A stretch of DNA of 64,000 nucleotides from Massilia sp. Leaf139 (GCF_001424165.1 NZ_LMOJ01000025.1:454134-518133), one strand, 5' to 3'; shown: positions 20,001 through 27,828, counted from the first letter of the stretch. A program made the numbers and translations. The notes: a model not told the origin generated them from the letters alone.

Positions 20001-20234
20001 ATGACTTCGATCGCCTTCATCATGGGCGTGGTGCCGCTCGTGTTCAGCAGCGGCGCCGGCGCCGAGATGCGCCACGCGATGGGCGTCGCCGTCTTTGCCG
20101 GCATGCTGGGCGTGACCTTCTTCGGCCTGTTCCTGACGCCCCTGTTCTACGTCCTGCTGCGCACCTTTGCCAAACGTTTCGAGAAAAAGCCTGTCGCCCC
20201 GGTCGTGGTGGCAGTGGAAGGAGTCGCACAATGA
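17055..20234 (+). CDS. RND multidrug efflux pump, HAE1 family (CeoB/BpeF/MexF-like)
   Basis: A 1059-residue inner-membrane drug/proton antiporter. It begins with the typical MNFSRFFVDKPIFA and has 12 membrane helices with two large periplasmic loops. The proton-relay aspartates are Asp409-Asp410 in GIVVDDAIVVVENVERN, and the matching lysine is in GLASKNAILIVEFA. Length equals MexF-type pumps. By relation to CeoB/BpeF, likely substrates are chloramphenicol, trimethoprim and fluoroquinolones, but this is inference. The stop overlaps the next gene by four bases. Confidence 0.95.
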   Translation: MNFSRFFVDKPIFAVVLSVLVFVSGLIAIFQLPISEYPDVVPPSIVVRAQYPGANPKIIAETVAAPLEEQINGVENMLYMSSQNTSDGALMLTVTFAIGTNVEQAETQVQNRVQRALPRLPEEVRQIGVTTVKSSPNLTMVVHLNSPDGRYDDLYLRNYATLNIKDRLARIEGMGEVQLFGSGDYAMRVWLDPQKVAARGLVAGDIVDAIREQNVQVAAGVIGQGPAKDAQFQLTVNTQGRLQSVEEFGAIIVKTGEDGSTTLLKDVARLEMGSNSYALRSLLNNKSAVAIPIFEAPNANALQLSTDVRATMAELSEEFPEGVEYSIVYDPTQFVRESIDSVIKTLFEAIVLVALVVIVFLQSWRASIIPLLAVPVSVVGTFAVMLMFGFSINTLSLFGLVLAIGIVVDDAIVVVENVERNIANGLNPHDATIQAMKEVSGPIIAIALVLCAVFVPIAFVAGLTGQFYRQFALTIAISTVISAFASLTLAPALSAALLKSHDAPKDRVTRAIDTVFGRFFAAFNRFFGRASHRYEGGVQTVLRRKTISLAVYAVLGVAALFMFKAVPPGFVPQQDKAYLIGFAQLPDAASLDRTDAVIRRMSAIAKEIPGVESSIAFPGLSINGFTNAPNAGIVFTGLKPFSERRGKEQSAEAIAAEINKRMGAIEDAFVMVLPPPPVNGLGTTGGFKMMLEDRGNLGYDALYKASQAMQAKAWADPRLAGVFSSYQINVPQLFADVDRVKAKQLGVPLQTIYQTLQVNLGSLYVNDFNQFGRTYQVRVQADAQFRSQPEQIAQLKVRNVKGEMIPLSSLMQVKDSYGPDRVQRYNAYVTADMNGGPAAGVSSGQAQAIFEQIAKETLPKGIAYEWTDLTYQDILSGNTMVFVFPLCVLLVFLVLAAQYESWTLPLAVILIVPMSILCALLGVKLTGGDNNIFTQIALFVLVGLASKNAILIVEFARELEHHGRSVVDAALEASRLRLRPILMTSIAFIMGVVPLVFSSGAGAEMRHAMGVAVFAGMLGVTFFGLFLTPLFYVLLRTFAKRFEKKPVAPVVVAVEGVAQ

Positions 20235-21721
20235 AATCGATGATTGCACGCGAGGTTACCCCACTTCTTGCGCCGCTCATGGCGGCACTGCTGCTGAGTG
20301 CCTGCGCGGCGCCCGCCTTTAAACAGCCGACCCTCGATACGCCGGCGGCGTTCAAGGAGGCAAATCAGATCCAGACCGCCCCCGACGGCAGCCGCTGGGC
20401 CAAAGCACGCCACGCCGAGCAGCAGCCGCGCGGGCAGTGGTGGCTGGCCTTCCAGGATCCGCGTTTGACGGAACTGGTCGACGAAGCGACCCGCAACAAC
20501 GCCAGCCTGGCCGTCGCCGCGGCGCGCGTGAAGCAGGCAAGGGCGATCGCCGGCATCGCGCAGGCCGACCGTATGCCGCAAGTGGGCGTCGGCGTGCAGG
20601 CCCGGCGCGCCCGTCCGGCCCCGCTCGACCTCAACCTGCCGCAGGGCAGCCTGGTCGCGCCGCAGAACAGTTACAGCGCCAGCCTGAGCGCCAGCTACGA
20701 GCTCGACCTGTTTGGCCGCGTGAGTTCGGGTGTCGAGGCGGCGCGCCAGGATGCCGGCGCCGTCGAAGCGAGCTATCGCTCGGTGCTCTTGTCCTTGCAG
20801 GCCGACGTGGCCCAGACCTGGTTCCGCCTGCGTGCGCTGGACGCCGAGCTGGCGACGGTGGATGCCGCCGTGAGCCTGCGCGAGGAAAGCGTACGCGTCA
20901 ACCAGCGCAGGTTCGACCTGGGCGACATCGGCGAATTCGACCTGACCCGCGCGAAGACGGAACTGTCGGCCACGCGCGCTGAGGCGATCGGCCTGCAGCG
21001 CCAGCGCACGAATGCCGAACACGCGCTTGCCGTGCTGCTCGGCCGTCCGGCCGCGCGCTTCGCGGCGAGTACCAATCCCTTGCCGGAAGACGTGGCGCTG
21101 CCGGAGATTCCGGCCGGGCTGCCCTCAAGCCTGCTCGAACGCCGGCCCGACATCGCCGCCGCCCAGCGCGCGATGGAAGCGGCGAACGCCCGCATCGGCG
21201 TGGCGCGATCGGCCATGTTCCCGGCGCTGACCATCAATGCGGCCGGCGGCGGCGTCGGCGGCACGATGGCCGAGGTGTTCAACTGGAGCAGCCGCTCCTG
21301 GGTGCTGGGCGCGCTGCTCTCGCTGCCCATCATCGACGGTGGCCGCAACAAGGCGAACGTGACGCGCAGCGAAGCGGTGCTGGAAGAATCGGTCGCGGCT
21401 TACCGCGAGCGGGTGCTGGCTGCCTTCGCCGAAGTCGAGGACAACCTCGCCGGCGTGCGCATCCTGGCCGAGCAGGGCGTGGAGATCGACGATGCCGTGC
21501 GCTCGGCGCGCCGCTCGGCGGAACTGGCCCGCAAGCTCTACGATGCCGGCCGCTCGAGCTACCTCGACCTGCTCGACGCCCAGCGCAATCTGGCTGCCGT
21601 GGAGCGCAGCGCGGTGCAGCTGCGCGGCAACCAGGCGCTGACAACGATTGCCCTGATCCGCGCCCTGGGCGGCGGCTGGGATGCGTCGGCAGAAGAGGGG
21701 GCAAGCGTGGCGGCGCGCTAG
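20231..21721 (+). CDS. Outer-membrane efflux channel lipoprotein (OpcM/OprC/OprN-like)
   Basis: A 496-residue TolC-type channel of the NodT subfamily. A signal peptide ends in lipobox LSAC (Cys about residue 21). Two outer-membrane efflux repeats with long helices follow (SYELDLFGRVSSGVEAARQ and later ARKLYDAGRSSYLDLLDAQR). It completes the tripartite pump with the two genes before it, sharing an ATGA overlap with the pump gene. Nothing on the strand after it looks co-transcribed except the glycosylase, which has its own promoter-like element. Confidence 0.93.
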   Translation: MKSMIAREVTPLLAPLMAALLLSACAAPAFKQPTLDTPAAFKEANQIQTAPDGSRWAKARHAEQQPRGQWWLAFQDPRLTELVDEATRNNASLAVAAARVKQARAIAGIAQADRMPQVGVGVQARRARPAPLDLNLPQGSLVAPQNSYSASLSASYELDLFGRVSSGVEAARQDAGAVEASYRSVLLSLQADVAQTWFRLRALDAELATVDAAVSLREESVRVNQRRFDLGDIGEFDLTRAKTELSATRAEAIGLQRQRTNAEHALAVLLGRPAARFAASTNPLPEDVALPEIPAGLPSSLLERRPDIAAAQRAMEAANARIGVARSAMFPALTINAAGGGVGGTMAEVFNWSSRSWVLGALLSLPIIDGGRNKANVTRSEAVLEESVAAYRERVLAAFAEVEDNLAGVRILAEQGVEIDDAVRSARRSAELARKLYDAGRSSYLDLLDAQRNLAAVERSAVQLRGNQALTTIALIRALGGGWDASAEEGASVAAR

Positions 21722-21750
21722 GCGGCGCGGCGTCGTCCGTGCGGCAGGGC

Positions 21751-21763
21751 TACAATCGCCGCA
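21751..21763 (+). promoter_or_regulatory. Apparent leaderless promoter of the deoxyinosine glycosylase gene
   Basis: TACAAT (21751-21756) lies so that a start seven bases downstream is the A of the ATG at 21763. No ribosome site is present. Leaderless expression is inferred. Confidence 0.45.
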
Positions 21764-22332
21764 TGACGACTTCCGCCGCTTCCCTTGATTCTCACGCTTC
21801 GCCTGAGTCGGCGCTGCTGACCGGCCTGGCGCCGGTGCTCGCGCCGGATACCCGCATCCTCATCCTCGGCAGTTTTCCGGGCGCGCAGTCGCTGGCTGCC
21901 GCCCAGTACTATGCCCATCCGCGTAACCAGTTCTGGCGCCTGGTCTCAGCCCTGGTGGACGAGGATCTAGCGGCGCTGCCCTACGCCCAGCGCCTGCCAC
22001 GCCTGCTCGCGCACCGCATCGGCCTGTGGGACGTGCTCGGCGCCTGCGAGCGCGAAGGCAGCCTCGACTCAAGCATTCGCAAACCGGCCGCCAACGATTT
22101 CGCGCGCCTTCACGTGCTGTGTCCGGAACTGCGGACAGTCGGCTTCAACGGCCAGGCCTCGGGCAAGTTCGCACCGCAGTTCGCCGAGGCCGGCTACCGG
22201 ACGGTGGTGCTGCCGTCGAGTTCACCGGCGCATATGGCGATGACGTTCGAACAGAAGCTGCAGGTGTGGCGTCAGCTCGTGGAGGAGGCTTCGCCGCAGC
22301 AGGCCTTGCCGATGCAACGTTCGCTGCTCTGA
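21763..22332 (+). CDS. DNA-deoxyinosine glycosylase (UDG superfamily family 6)
   Basis: A 189-residue base-excision repair enzyme that removes hypoxanthine, the product of adenine deamination, from DNA. The family-6 signature is clear: ILGSFPGAQSL followed by YYAHPRNQFWRLV, with the second conserved segment LPSSSPAHM near the C-terminus, which matches the UDG HxSP-like loop. The start at 21763 is chosen because the region before it (MRQGYNRR) holds the -10-like TACAAT and no Shine-Dalgarno. Not part of the efflux operon by its own promoter, though only 41 bases separate them. Confidence 0.88.
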   Translation: MTTSAASLDSHASPESALLTGLAPVLAPDTRILILGSFPGAQSLAAAQYYAHPRNQFWRLVSALVDEDLAALPYAQRLPRLLAHRIGLWDVLGACEREGSLDSSIRKPAANDFARLHVLCPELRTVGFNGQASGKFAPQFAEAGYRTVVLPSSSPAHMAMTFEQKLQVWRQLVEEASPQQALPMQRSLL

Positions 22333-22393
22333 CCAGCGCTGTTGCTGCATGCGGACATTCCTGGACTGATCCATACGCGCTTGTTCGATCCGT

Positions 22394-22401
22394 GTTACAC
22401 T
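22394..22401 (+). promoter_or_regulatory. Extended -10 promoter for the structured RNA
   Basis: TGTTACACT ends at 22401 and fits the extended -10 form TGnTAnnnT. No good -35 is seen. The start would be near 22403-22408. Confidence 0.45.
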
Positions 22402-22402
22402 G

Positions 22403-22655
22403 GTTTCAGTCGTGAGGGTCATGAGGCCTCCACGACATCCTGTACGAGCCCGCAACGCGATGTGTGTAACGTCGCCAGCGACCAGCCGAACGGGATTGTC
22501 ATTCGAGATACGTTGATCGACTTACACCGATGGAGGCACCACGCAGATAGCATGGGCGTCCAGGGCTCCGCACCTTGCAGATAGCACCGGCGGAGCAGCG
22601 ATACAAGCATTGGCAATACATTGAAACGAAGCCCGCAGCAAGCGGGCTTTTTTTT
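22403..22655 (+). ncRNA. Unidentified structured RNA, about 250 nt, ending in a strong terminator
   Basis: The 5' end GTTTCA (22403-22408) pairs with TGAAAC (22622-22627). Inside lie GTCGTG/CACGAC around 22409-22436, GTGTAACGTCG/CGACTTACAC (22464-22474 with 22518-22527) and CTCCG/CGGAG (22566-22595). A motif GCACCnnGCAGATAGCAY occurs twice, at 22536 and 22570, with a 34-base period. The end is a perfect eight-pair terminator, AAGCCCGC/GCGGGCTT, followed by eight T (22648-22655). No convincing gene is encoded. It may be a free regulatory RNA or a leader that controls infA. I could not match it by eye to 6S, tmRNA, SRP or RNase P RNA. Confidence 0.6.
22629..22655 (+). terminator. Rho-independent terminator of the structured RNA
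   Basis: AAGCCCGC-AGCAA-GCGGGCTT with a run of eight T. This is the best terminator in the window. The 194 bases from here to infA show no gene; they hold its leader. Confidence 0.88.
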
Positions 22656-22849
22656 CTCTCACCGCGCAGGTCGGCGTCCGGCTGCAGTCCCGGATCGAAG
22701 CCGCCGCCATCCACTGTCCGCCAGATCGCGGCCCATCCACTTTCAACACCGATCCAGTCTCCTGCGGGCGCTGGCATCGAGCAGCAGCATTCGTCGCGGC
22801 GCGTCATCTTGCGCCAGCTCGCAGCATCACCTTTATAAGGAAGAACAAC

Positions 22850-23119
22850 ATGGCAAAAGAAGAACTCATCGAAATGAACGGCCTCGTCACCGAAGTGCTG
22901 CCGGAGCTGCGCTTCCGCGTCGAAATGGACAACGGCCACAAGCTCGTTGCCTACACCTCGGGCCGGATGAAGAAGAACCACATCCGCATCCTGGCGGGCG
23001 ACAAGGTGACGCTGGAACTGTCGCCGTACGACCTGAACAAGGGCCGTATCGTATTCCGTCACATCGAAACCCGCGGCGCCCCGGCGCCACGTCAGGGCGG
23101 CTTCCAGCGCCGCCGTTAA
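22850..23119 (+). CDS. infA: Translation initiation factor IF-1, second beta-proteobacterial type
   Basis: An 89-residue OB-fold protein that binds the ribosomal A site during initiation. The sequence MAKEELIEMNGLVTEVLPE and the RMKKNHIRILAGDKV and RIVFRH segments are typical of IF-1. The last 15 residues (GAPAPRQGGFQRRR) extend beyond the usual 72, as in the additional IF-1 of Burkholderiales; the standard copy is normally in the ribosomal protein operon. AAGGAAG is the ribosome site. The strong terminator 194 bases upstream suggests either separate transcription or attenuation. Confidence 0.92.
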   Translation: MAKEELIEMNGLVTEVLPELRFRVEMDNGHKLVAYTSGRMKKNHIRILAGDKVTLELSPYDLNKGRIVFRHIETRGAPAPRQGGFQRRR

Positions 23120-23175
23120 ACCTTCGCTTCCCTTGCCGCGGTGTGCGCCTGACGCCACTGCGGCAGTCGTATCGC

Positions 23176-23197
23176 AACGCGGCCTGTCGGCCGCGTT
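23176..23197. terminator. Hairpin between infA and the converging lipoprotein gene
   Basis: AACGCGGCC and GGCCGCGTT form nine pairs around TGTC. It follows infA, and CGCATTTCT comes next on the plus strand. Confidence 0.6.
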
Positions 23198-23210
23198 CGC
23201 ATTTCTCCCT

Positions 23211-24383
23211 TCAATACGCCCGCGTTTCCGCCGCCACGCCGCGCAGGTGCGCCAGCTTGGCCGCATAGCGCTCGCGCATGTCGAGCCGCACGCTCGTGTC
23301 GCGGGCCAGCGCCAGCTGCTTTTGCGCCGTCTTCATGTCTCCCAGCTGCAGGTTGGCCACGCCGAGCCAGAAGTGGAATTCGTCGTTGTAGGGCGCGCGC
23401 GCCACTTCGCGCGCGAACTGGGTGCGCGCCAGGGCGAAGTTGCCGGCCTGGTAGGCTTCCATGCCCTGCTTGAAGTAGTGGTAGGGCGGCGCCGGATACA
23501 GGCGCGCCACGCGCTGCAGCAGCGCTTGCGCTTCCTCCGGTTTGCCGTTGGCGGCCAGCAGCGGCGCCAGGTTCTGCATCACCACCAGGCTGTCGGGCTC
23601 GTGCTCGAGCGCGGCGCGGTAGGCCTGCTCGGCCAGCAGCGGCTGGCCGCTGCGCTGGTAGACCACGGCCAGGGTGTTGAGCGCGGCCCCGAAATAGGGT
23701 TTTTTCAGGAGCGCACCGCGCGCCCACCAGTAGGCTTCGGCATGGCGGCCCTGCGCCAGTTCCTCGGCCGCGCGGTTGTTCATGTAGCGGGCGACGATGC
23801 CGGTTTCGTCGAGGACGCGCACGCGCGTGCTGGCGTTGGGCGGCAGCCGCACGAAGTCGACGGTGAGCATCTCGGCCATGTCCTCGGGCCCGCGCGGCCC
23901 GCCCGGGGCCAGGCTCAGGTTGACGTGCTTGCTGACGAAGTAGAGCGCGCGGTCGCGCGTCCAGGTGTCCTCGACCTGCACGTCCTGGTAGCGCACGTTC
24001 ATGCCCAGTTCGCGCGCGAAGGCGGCGGTCATGATCACCAGCGACAGGCAGTTGCCCTTGCGCGCGGCATAGGTCTCGGCGGCGGTGCCGGTGTAGGCGG
24101 CATCGTAGTCGAGCGCCAGTTCGCGCCGGTCGTAGAGAGCGCGCACCAGGCCCGAGGCCTGGCCGTGCTCGCGCAGGAAGGTACGGAACGAGGGGCTGTC
24201 GAGATGGCTGCGCATCTCGGGGCTGAGCGCGAACAGCTTGTCGGTGCTGATGGGCGTCGCGGGCGGCGCGAACGCGGCGTCGTTGAGGAGGGCGGCGACG
24301 CGGCTGGTGGCGCCGGGATCGGGGCCGACGTGGGCGCAGCCGGCCAGCAGTACCAGCAGCGACAGAATCCAGGTTCTCATCAT
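23211..24383 (-). CDS. Lipoprotein with transglutaminase-like and TPR regions
   Basis: A 390-residue lipoprotein with lipobox LAGC (Cys16). Residues 70-200 look like a transglutaminase-type papain fold: the candidate nucleophile is in ARKGNCLSLVIMTAAFAREL, and a histidine follows in SKHVNLSL. Residues 215-380 hold TPR helices (YFGAALNTLAVVYQRSG, YNDEFHFWLGVANLQLGD). It is likely anchored in the envelope facing the periplasm. The function is unknown; cysteine peptidase or protein-linking roles are possible. No operon partner is seen. Confidence 0.75.
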   Translation of the reverse strand: MMRTWILSLLVLLAGCAHVGPDPGATSRVAALLNDAAFAPPATPISTDKLFALSPEMRSHLDSPSFRTFLREHGQASGLVRALYDRRELALDYDAAYTGTAAETYAARKGNCLSLVIMTAAFARELGMNVRYQDVQVEDTWTRDRALYFVSKHVNLSLAPGGPRGPEDMAEMLTVDFVRLPPNASTRVRVLDETGIVARYMNNRAAEELAQGRHAEAYWWARGALLKKPYFGAALNTLAVVYQRSGQPLLAEQAYRAALEHEPDSLVVMQNLAPLLAANGKPEEAQALLQRVARLYPAPPYHYFKQGMEAYQAGNFALARTQFAREVARAPYNDEFHFWLGVANLQLGDMKTAQKQLALARDTSVRLDMRERYAAKLAHLRGVAAETRAY

Positions 24384-24482
24384 GCCTCCCCATGCAGATG
24401 GCGACGTTTCAGTATCGTCCTGCCGGGGTGGCCTGTCAAAGAATAATGCCTGTGATGCGGTGCTTGTGCTGATTAGCTGTAC

Positions 24483-25397
24483 TTAATGATCGTCGTGCAG
24501 CGCTTCTTCGAGTTCGTCCAGCAGCTCGGCCGTCTCGTCCTCGTCGAGCGACAGGTAGGCGCGGGCGCGCTCCCCACCTTTGTCCCATTCGGGCGAGCCG
24601 GCGTGGCCCTGGTAGCGGCGGATCGCGCGCTCGGCCAGCAGGGACAGCGCGACCAGCGAGCGCACCACATCGTCGGTGTGCTCGTCTTCCAGCACCGCGT
24701 AGTCGTGGTGGTGCAGGATGGCCCAGGCCACCTCGCTGGACAGACCCCAGTTCTTCGCCAGCAGGGTGCCGACGGCGGCGTGGTTGGTGCTGTGGCGCTC
24801 GTCCTCGAGTGCCGTGAAGGAGCGCTCCTGCTCGGCGCCGGCGTCGAGGAAGGTCGACTCGTAATCGGGGAAGCGTTTTACCAGAAGCGGCATGCCGGTA
24901 TCGCAGAACAGGCCGAAGGTATGGGCGATGTCGGGCGCGCCGATGCGCAAGCGGCGGGACAGGAACACCATCGCATGCGAGCGCTTGGTCGAGACGTCCC
25001 AGAAATTGGCCAGGGCCGCGCTCTCGACGGGGATCGCCTGGCGCGCCAGCAGGCCTGTCATCAGCGCCGCCACCTGGTTGATTCCCAAGAACAGGATCGC
25101 CTGCTCGATCGACTTGGCGCGGCGGCCGCCGAACAGCGAGGAGTTGGCCAGTTTCAGCAGGGCGCCGGCCATGCCGACGTCGCGCGCGACGATGCGGCCG
25201 ATGCGTTCCGGCGACGGATCGCTGGACGCCAGCTCGGCCTGCAGATCGGCCAGCAGGCTGGGACGGGGCGGGATGCGGATCGATTTGATCAGCTCGTCGA
25301 CCGCGTCGACGCTGCCGGCGGCCGCAGGCGCGGCGGGACGCGGCGATACACGCGGTGCGGCGCGCGATGGCATTGCTTTAGCGGCAACAGTACTCAT
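24483..25397 (-). CDS. HDOD-domain signalling protein
   Basis: A 304-residue cytosolic protein with an HDOD domain (about residues 40-240: PPRPSLLADLQAELAS, then VGMAGALLKLANSSLFG and a late helix WAILHHHDYAV). HDOD proteins lack phosphodiesterase activity and act in cell-cycle, motility or c-di-GMP signalling. The C-terminus is acidic. The ATG at 25397 begins MSTVAAKAM; an in-frame ATG about 14 codons upstream is possible, and neither has a strong ribosome site. It is divergent from the mpg gene. Confidence 0.8.
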   Translation of the reverse strand: MSTVAAKAMPSRAAPRVSPRPAAPAAAGSVDAVDELIKSIRIPPRPSLLADLQAELASSDPSPERIGRIVARDVGMAGALLKLANSSLFGGRRAKSIEQAILFLGINQVAALMTGLLARQAIPVESAALANFWDVSTKRSHAMVFLSRRLRIGAPDIAHTFGLFCDTGMPLLVKRFPDYESTFLDAGAEQERSFTALEDERHSTNHAAVGTLLAKNWGLSSEVAWAILHHHDYAVLEDEHTDDVVRSLVALSLLAERAIRRYQGHAGSPEWDKGGERARAYLSLDEDETAELLDELEEALHDDH

Positions 25398-25529
25398 GGA
25401 AGAAGGGTGCTTATAGGAAATAAAAGCGAAGACCGCCATGATAAACGATGCTGCGTTTCCTTGCAGCAACATGATGCATTGAAGCTGTCTTATGTGGCAA
25501 AACGGACAGATCGGTGTTGTGCGAAGACC

Positions 25530-25542
25530 TACAATTGCGTCA
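25530..25542 (+). promoter_or_regulatory. Apparent leaderless promoter of the mpg gene
   Basis: TACAAT (25530-25535) places the transcription start on the ATG at 25542, the same spacing as at 21751. No Shine-Dalgarno is seen. Confidence 0.45.
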
Positions 25543-26135
25543 TGAATGCAGCAAACAAGCCAGCACCTATGCCAGCACATCTTGCAGGAATCGACTTTTA
25601 CGCGTCGAGCGAGGTCGTGGCGCGCCAGCTGATCGGGGTGGTGGTGCTGGTCGACGGCGTCGGCGGGCGCATCGTCGAAACCGAAGCCTACGACCGTGAG
25701 GATCCCGCCTCGCATGCCTTTTCCGGCCCCACCGAACGCAATGCGGCGATGTTCGGGCCGCCCGCGCACTGCTATGTCTATCGCTCCTACGGCATCCACT
25801 GGTGTCTGAATTTCGTCTGCCGCGAGGAAGGGCATGGCGCCGGGGTGCTGATCCGCGCGATCGAACCGCTTGCCGGCCTCGACCTCATGCGCCAGCGCCG
25901 CGATGCCGAGGACATCGCGGCGCTGTGTTCCGGTCCGGGGAAACTGTGTCAGGCGCTGGAGGTGACGCGCGCCTTCAACGGCAGATCGCTGGCGCAGCCG
26001 CCGTTCCAGCTGGAGGCCGCGCCCGCTGGCATCGAGATCGTCAGCGGCCCGCGCATCGGCATCTCCAAGGCGATGGACGTGCCCTGGCGCTTCGGCCTGG
26101 CGGGCTCGCGCTTCGTCAGCCGTCCGTTCCGCTGA
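25542..26135 (+). CDS. 3-Methyladenine DNA glycosylase, AAG/MPG family
   Basis: A 197-residue monofunctional glycosylase that removes alkylated purines and hypoxanthine. The catalytic glutamate lies in RIVETEAYDREDPASHAFSG, the signature of the AAG family, and YRSYGIHWCLNFVC and SGPGKLCQALEV follow in order. Length is normal for bacterial members. The 3' end overlaps the converging chemoreceptor gene by 20 bases. With the deoxyinosine glycosylase about 4 kb upstream, the region holds two repair enzymes of overlapping substrate range. Confidence 0.92.
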   Translation: MNAANKPAPMPAHLAGIDFYASSEVVARQLIGVVVLVDGVGGRIVETEAYDREDPASHAFSGPTERNAAMFGPPAHCYVYRSYGIHWCLNFVCREEGHGAGVLIRAIEPLAGLDLMRQRRDAEDIAALCSGPGKLCQALEVTRAFNGRSLAQPPFQLEAAPAGIEIVSGPRIGISKAMDVPWRFGLAGSRFVSRPFR

Positions 26136-27828
26136 TCCGCTCGGCCCTGGTGCGGGTCTTGGCAGCGGTGTTCGGCAGCGCCGGCGGCGTGCCGCGCATC
26201 GGGCTGCCGGCTGCGCGCCGCTCGCCCGGCTCCTGAAACTCGTCTGGCTCATCTCCCTCGCCGGCCGCGGCCAGCGGTTCGATCCCGTCGATCTGGAACA
26301 CGGAGACCGCGCGCGCCAGGTTCACCGTCTGCTCGTGCAGGCTTTCGGCCGCCGCCGCCGCTTCCTCGACCAGGGCCGCGTTCTGCTGGGTCATGTCGTC
26401 CATCTGCCCGACCGCGCGATTGACCTCGGCGATGCCGTCGGCCTGCTCGGTACTGGCGATGCTGATACGCTCGATGATGTCGTTCACCTGCGCCACCGAG
26501 GCGACGATGTGCCCCATGCTGCTGCCTGCCTCGTTGACCGAGGCCGCGCCGCCGTCGATGATCGAGACCGAGTCGGCGATCAGCGCCTTGATTTCCTTGG
26601 CCGCCGCCGCCGAGCGCTGCGCCAGCGTGCGCACCTCGGAGGCCACCACTGCGAAGCCGCGCCCTTGTTCTCCGGCGCGCGCCGCTTCGACTGCCGCGTT
26701 CAGCGCCAGGATATTCGTCTGGAACGAAATGCCGTCGATGACGCCGATGATCTCGACGATCTTGCGCGAGCTGGCGCGGATCGATTCCATCGTCGTCACG
26801 GCGCGGTCGACGGCCTGACCGCCGTGGGCCGCCAGACGCGCTGCTTCGGCCGCGAGATCGGTGGCCAGGCGCGCGTTATTCGCGTTGTCCTTCACCGCCA
26901 CCGTCAGCGTCTCCATGGCGCTGGCGGTCTGCTCGAGCGAGCCGGCCTGCATTTCGGTGCGGGTCGACAGATCGAGGTTGCCGGTGGCGATTTCCTTCGA
27001 AGCCGTGTCGATCGAGCGCACCGAAGTCAAGATCGCGTGCAGCGTCGTGTTCAGGGTGCCGATCGTGTGGTCGAGGGCGCGCGAGGTGTCCGCGATTTCG
27101 TCGCGGCCGGTGCTGCCGGTGGCGCTGGCCAGGCGTCCTTCGGCCAGTTCGCCCACCACGTTCGAAATCGCGCGGATGTCAAGCAGCATCGCCCGCCGCA
27201 CCAGCATCGTCACCGTCAGCGACAAGGCGATCGACAGCAGCACCAGCACCGCCATCGTCACGCCCAGCGTGCGGAATTCGGCGCCGGCGGCCGCATAGGC
27301 TTCTTCGCTCAGCTGCGTTTCCAGCGCCGCCAGCTGGGCCAGCTGGGTGTTCAGTACGCCGAAATCCTTTTCCGCCTTCTGCATCGAATTGGTGGCGATC
27401 GACTGGTCGACCTGGGCTATCTCGATGGTTTCCAGCACCGCCTTGCGGTAGGCGGCCAGCGCCGTGCCGGAGGCGTCGATCAGCTTGCGTTCGGCCGGGT
27501 TGGCGACTTTCGCCATGGCGGCGAGACGGGTGCCGATCGACGCGTGCTTGTTGCCGATGTCCTCCACCAGGGCGTCGAGCCGATCCTTCGCGAAGCTGCC
27601 GCTGATCCAGGCCAGCAGCTGGTAGATGTTCGCGTGCGCGTACTTGGCGTCACCGGCGACGTCGGCCGTGTCCTGCAGGCGCGCCGCGCGTACCTGCACC
27701 ATGTTCTCCAATGAGGCATGCTGGCGCACCATGCCGTAATAGGCGCCGCCGGAAAGCAGCGTCAGCAGCACCAGCACCAGTCCCGGCGCCAAGAGCAGCT
27801 TCGGGCCAATCCGTAGTTTTTTCAGCAT
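26116..27828 (-). CDS. Methyl-accepting chemotaxis protein
   Basis: A 570-residue chemoreceptor: first membrane helix at about 13-35, a four-helix periplasmic sensor (about 36-190), a second helix at about 197-219, a HAMP linker, then a signalling domain with the conserved hairpin tip DGISFQTNILALNAAVEAARAG split by family-typical residues. The C-terminus is a Pro/Arg-rich tail without the NWETF pentapeptide, so CheR tethering is unlikely. The ATG at 27828 begins MLKKLRIGPK; upstream frame is leader. The Cache-protein gene just before it may supply the ligand. Confidence 0.93.
   Translation of the reverse strand: MLKKLRIGPKLLLAPGLVLVLLTLLSGGAYYGMVRQHASLENMVQVRAARLQDTADVAGDAKYAHANIYQLLAWISGSFAKDRLDALVEDIGNKHASIGTRLAAMAKVANPAERKLIDASGTALAAYRKAVLETIEIAQVDQSIATNSMQKAEKDFGVLNTQLAQLAALETQLSEEAYAAAGAEFRTLGVTMAVLVLLSIALSLTVTMLVRRAMLLDIRAISNVVGELAEGRLASATGSTGRDEIADTSRALDHTIGTLNTTLHAILTSVRSIDTASKEIATGNLDLSTRTEMQAGSLEQTASAMETLTVAVKDNANNARLATDLAAEAARLAAHGGQAVDRAVTTMESIRASSRKIVEIIGVIDGISFQTNILALNAAVEAARAGEQGRGFAVVASEVRTLAQRSAAAAKEIKALIADSVSIIDGGAASVNEAGSSMGHIVASVAQVNDIIERISIASTEQADGIAEVNRAVGQMDDMTQQNAALVEEAAAAAESLHEQTVNLARAVSVFQIDGIEPLAAAGEGDEPDEFQEPGERRAAGSPMRGTPPALPNTAAKTRTRAERISGTDG

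Noticed and set aside
16485..20249. A 1254-codon open frame on the minus strand
   Set aside because: It is antisense to the efflux adaptor and pump genes, which have full family motifs. Its His/Arg/Gln-rich composition is typical of GC-rich shadow frames.
22403..22655. 6S, tmRNA, SRP or RNase P RNA
   Set aside because: I could not find the tag frame or CCA end of tmRNA, the SRP tetraloop region, RNase P core motifs, or the 6S bubble. A covariance search would be needed to be sure.
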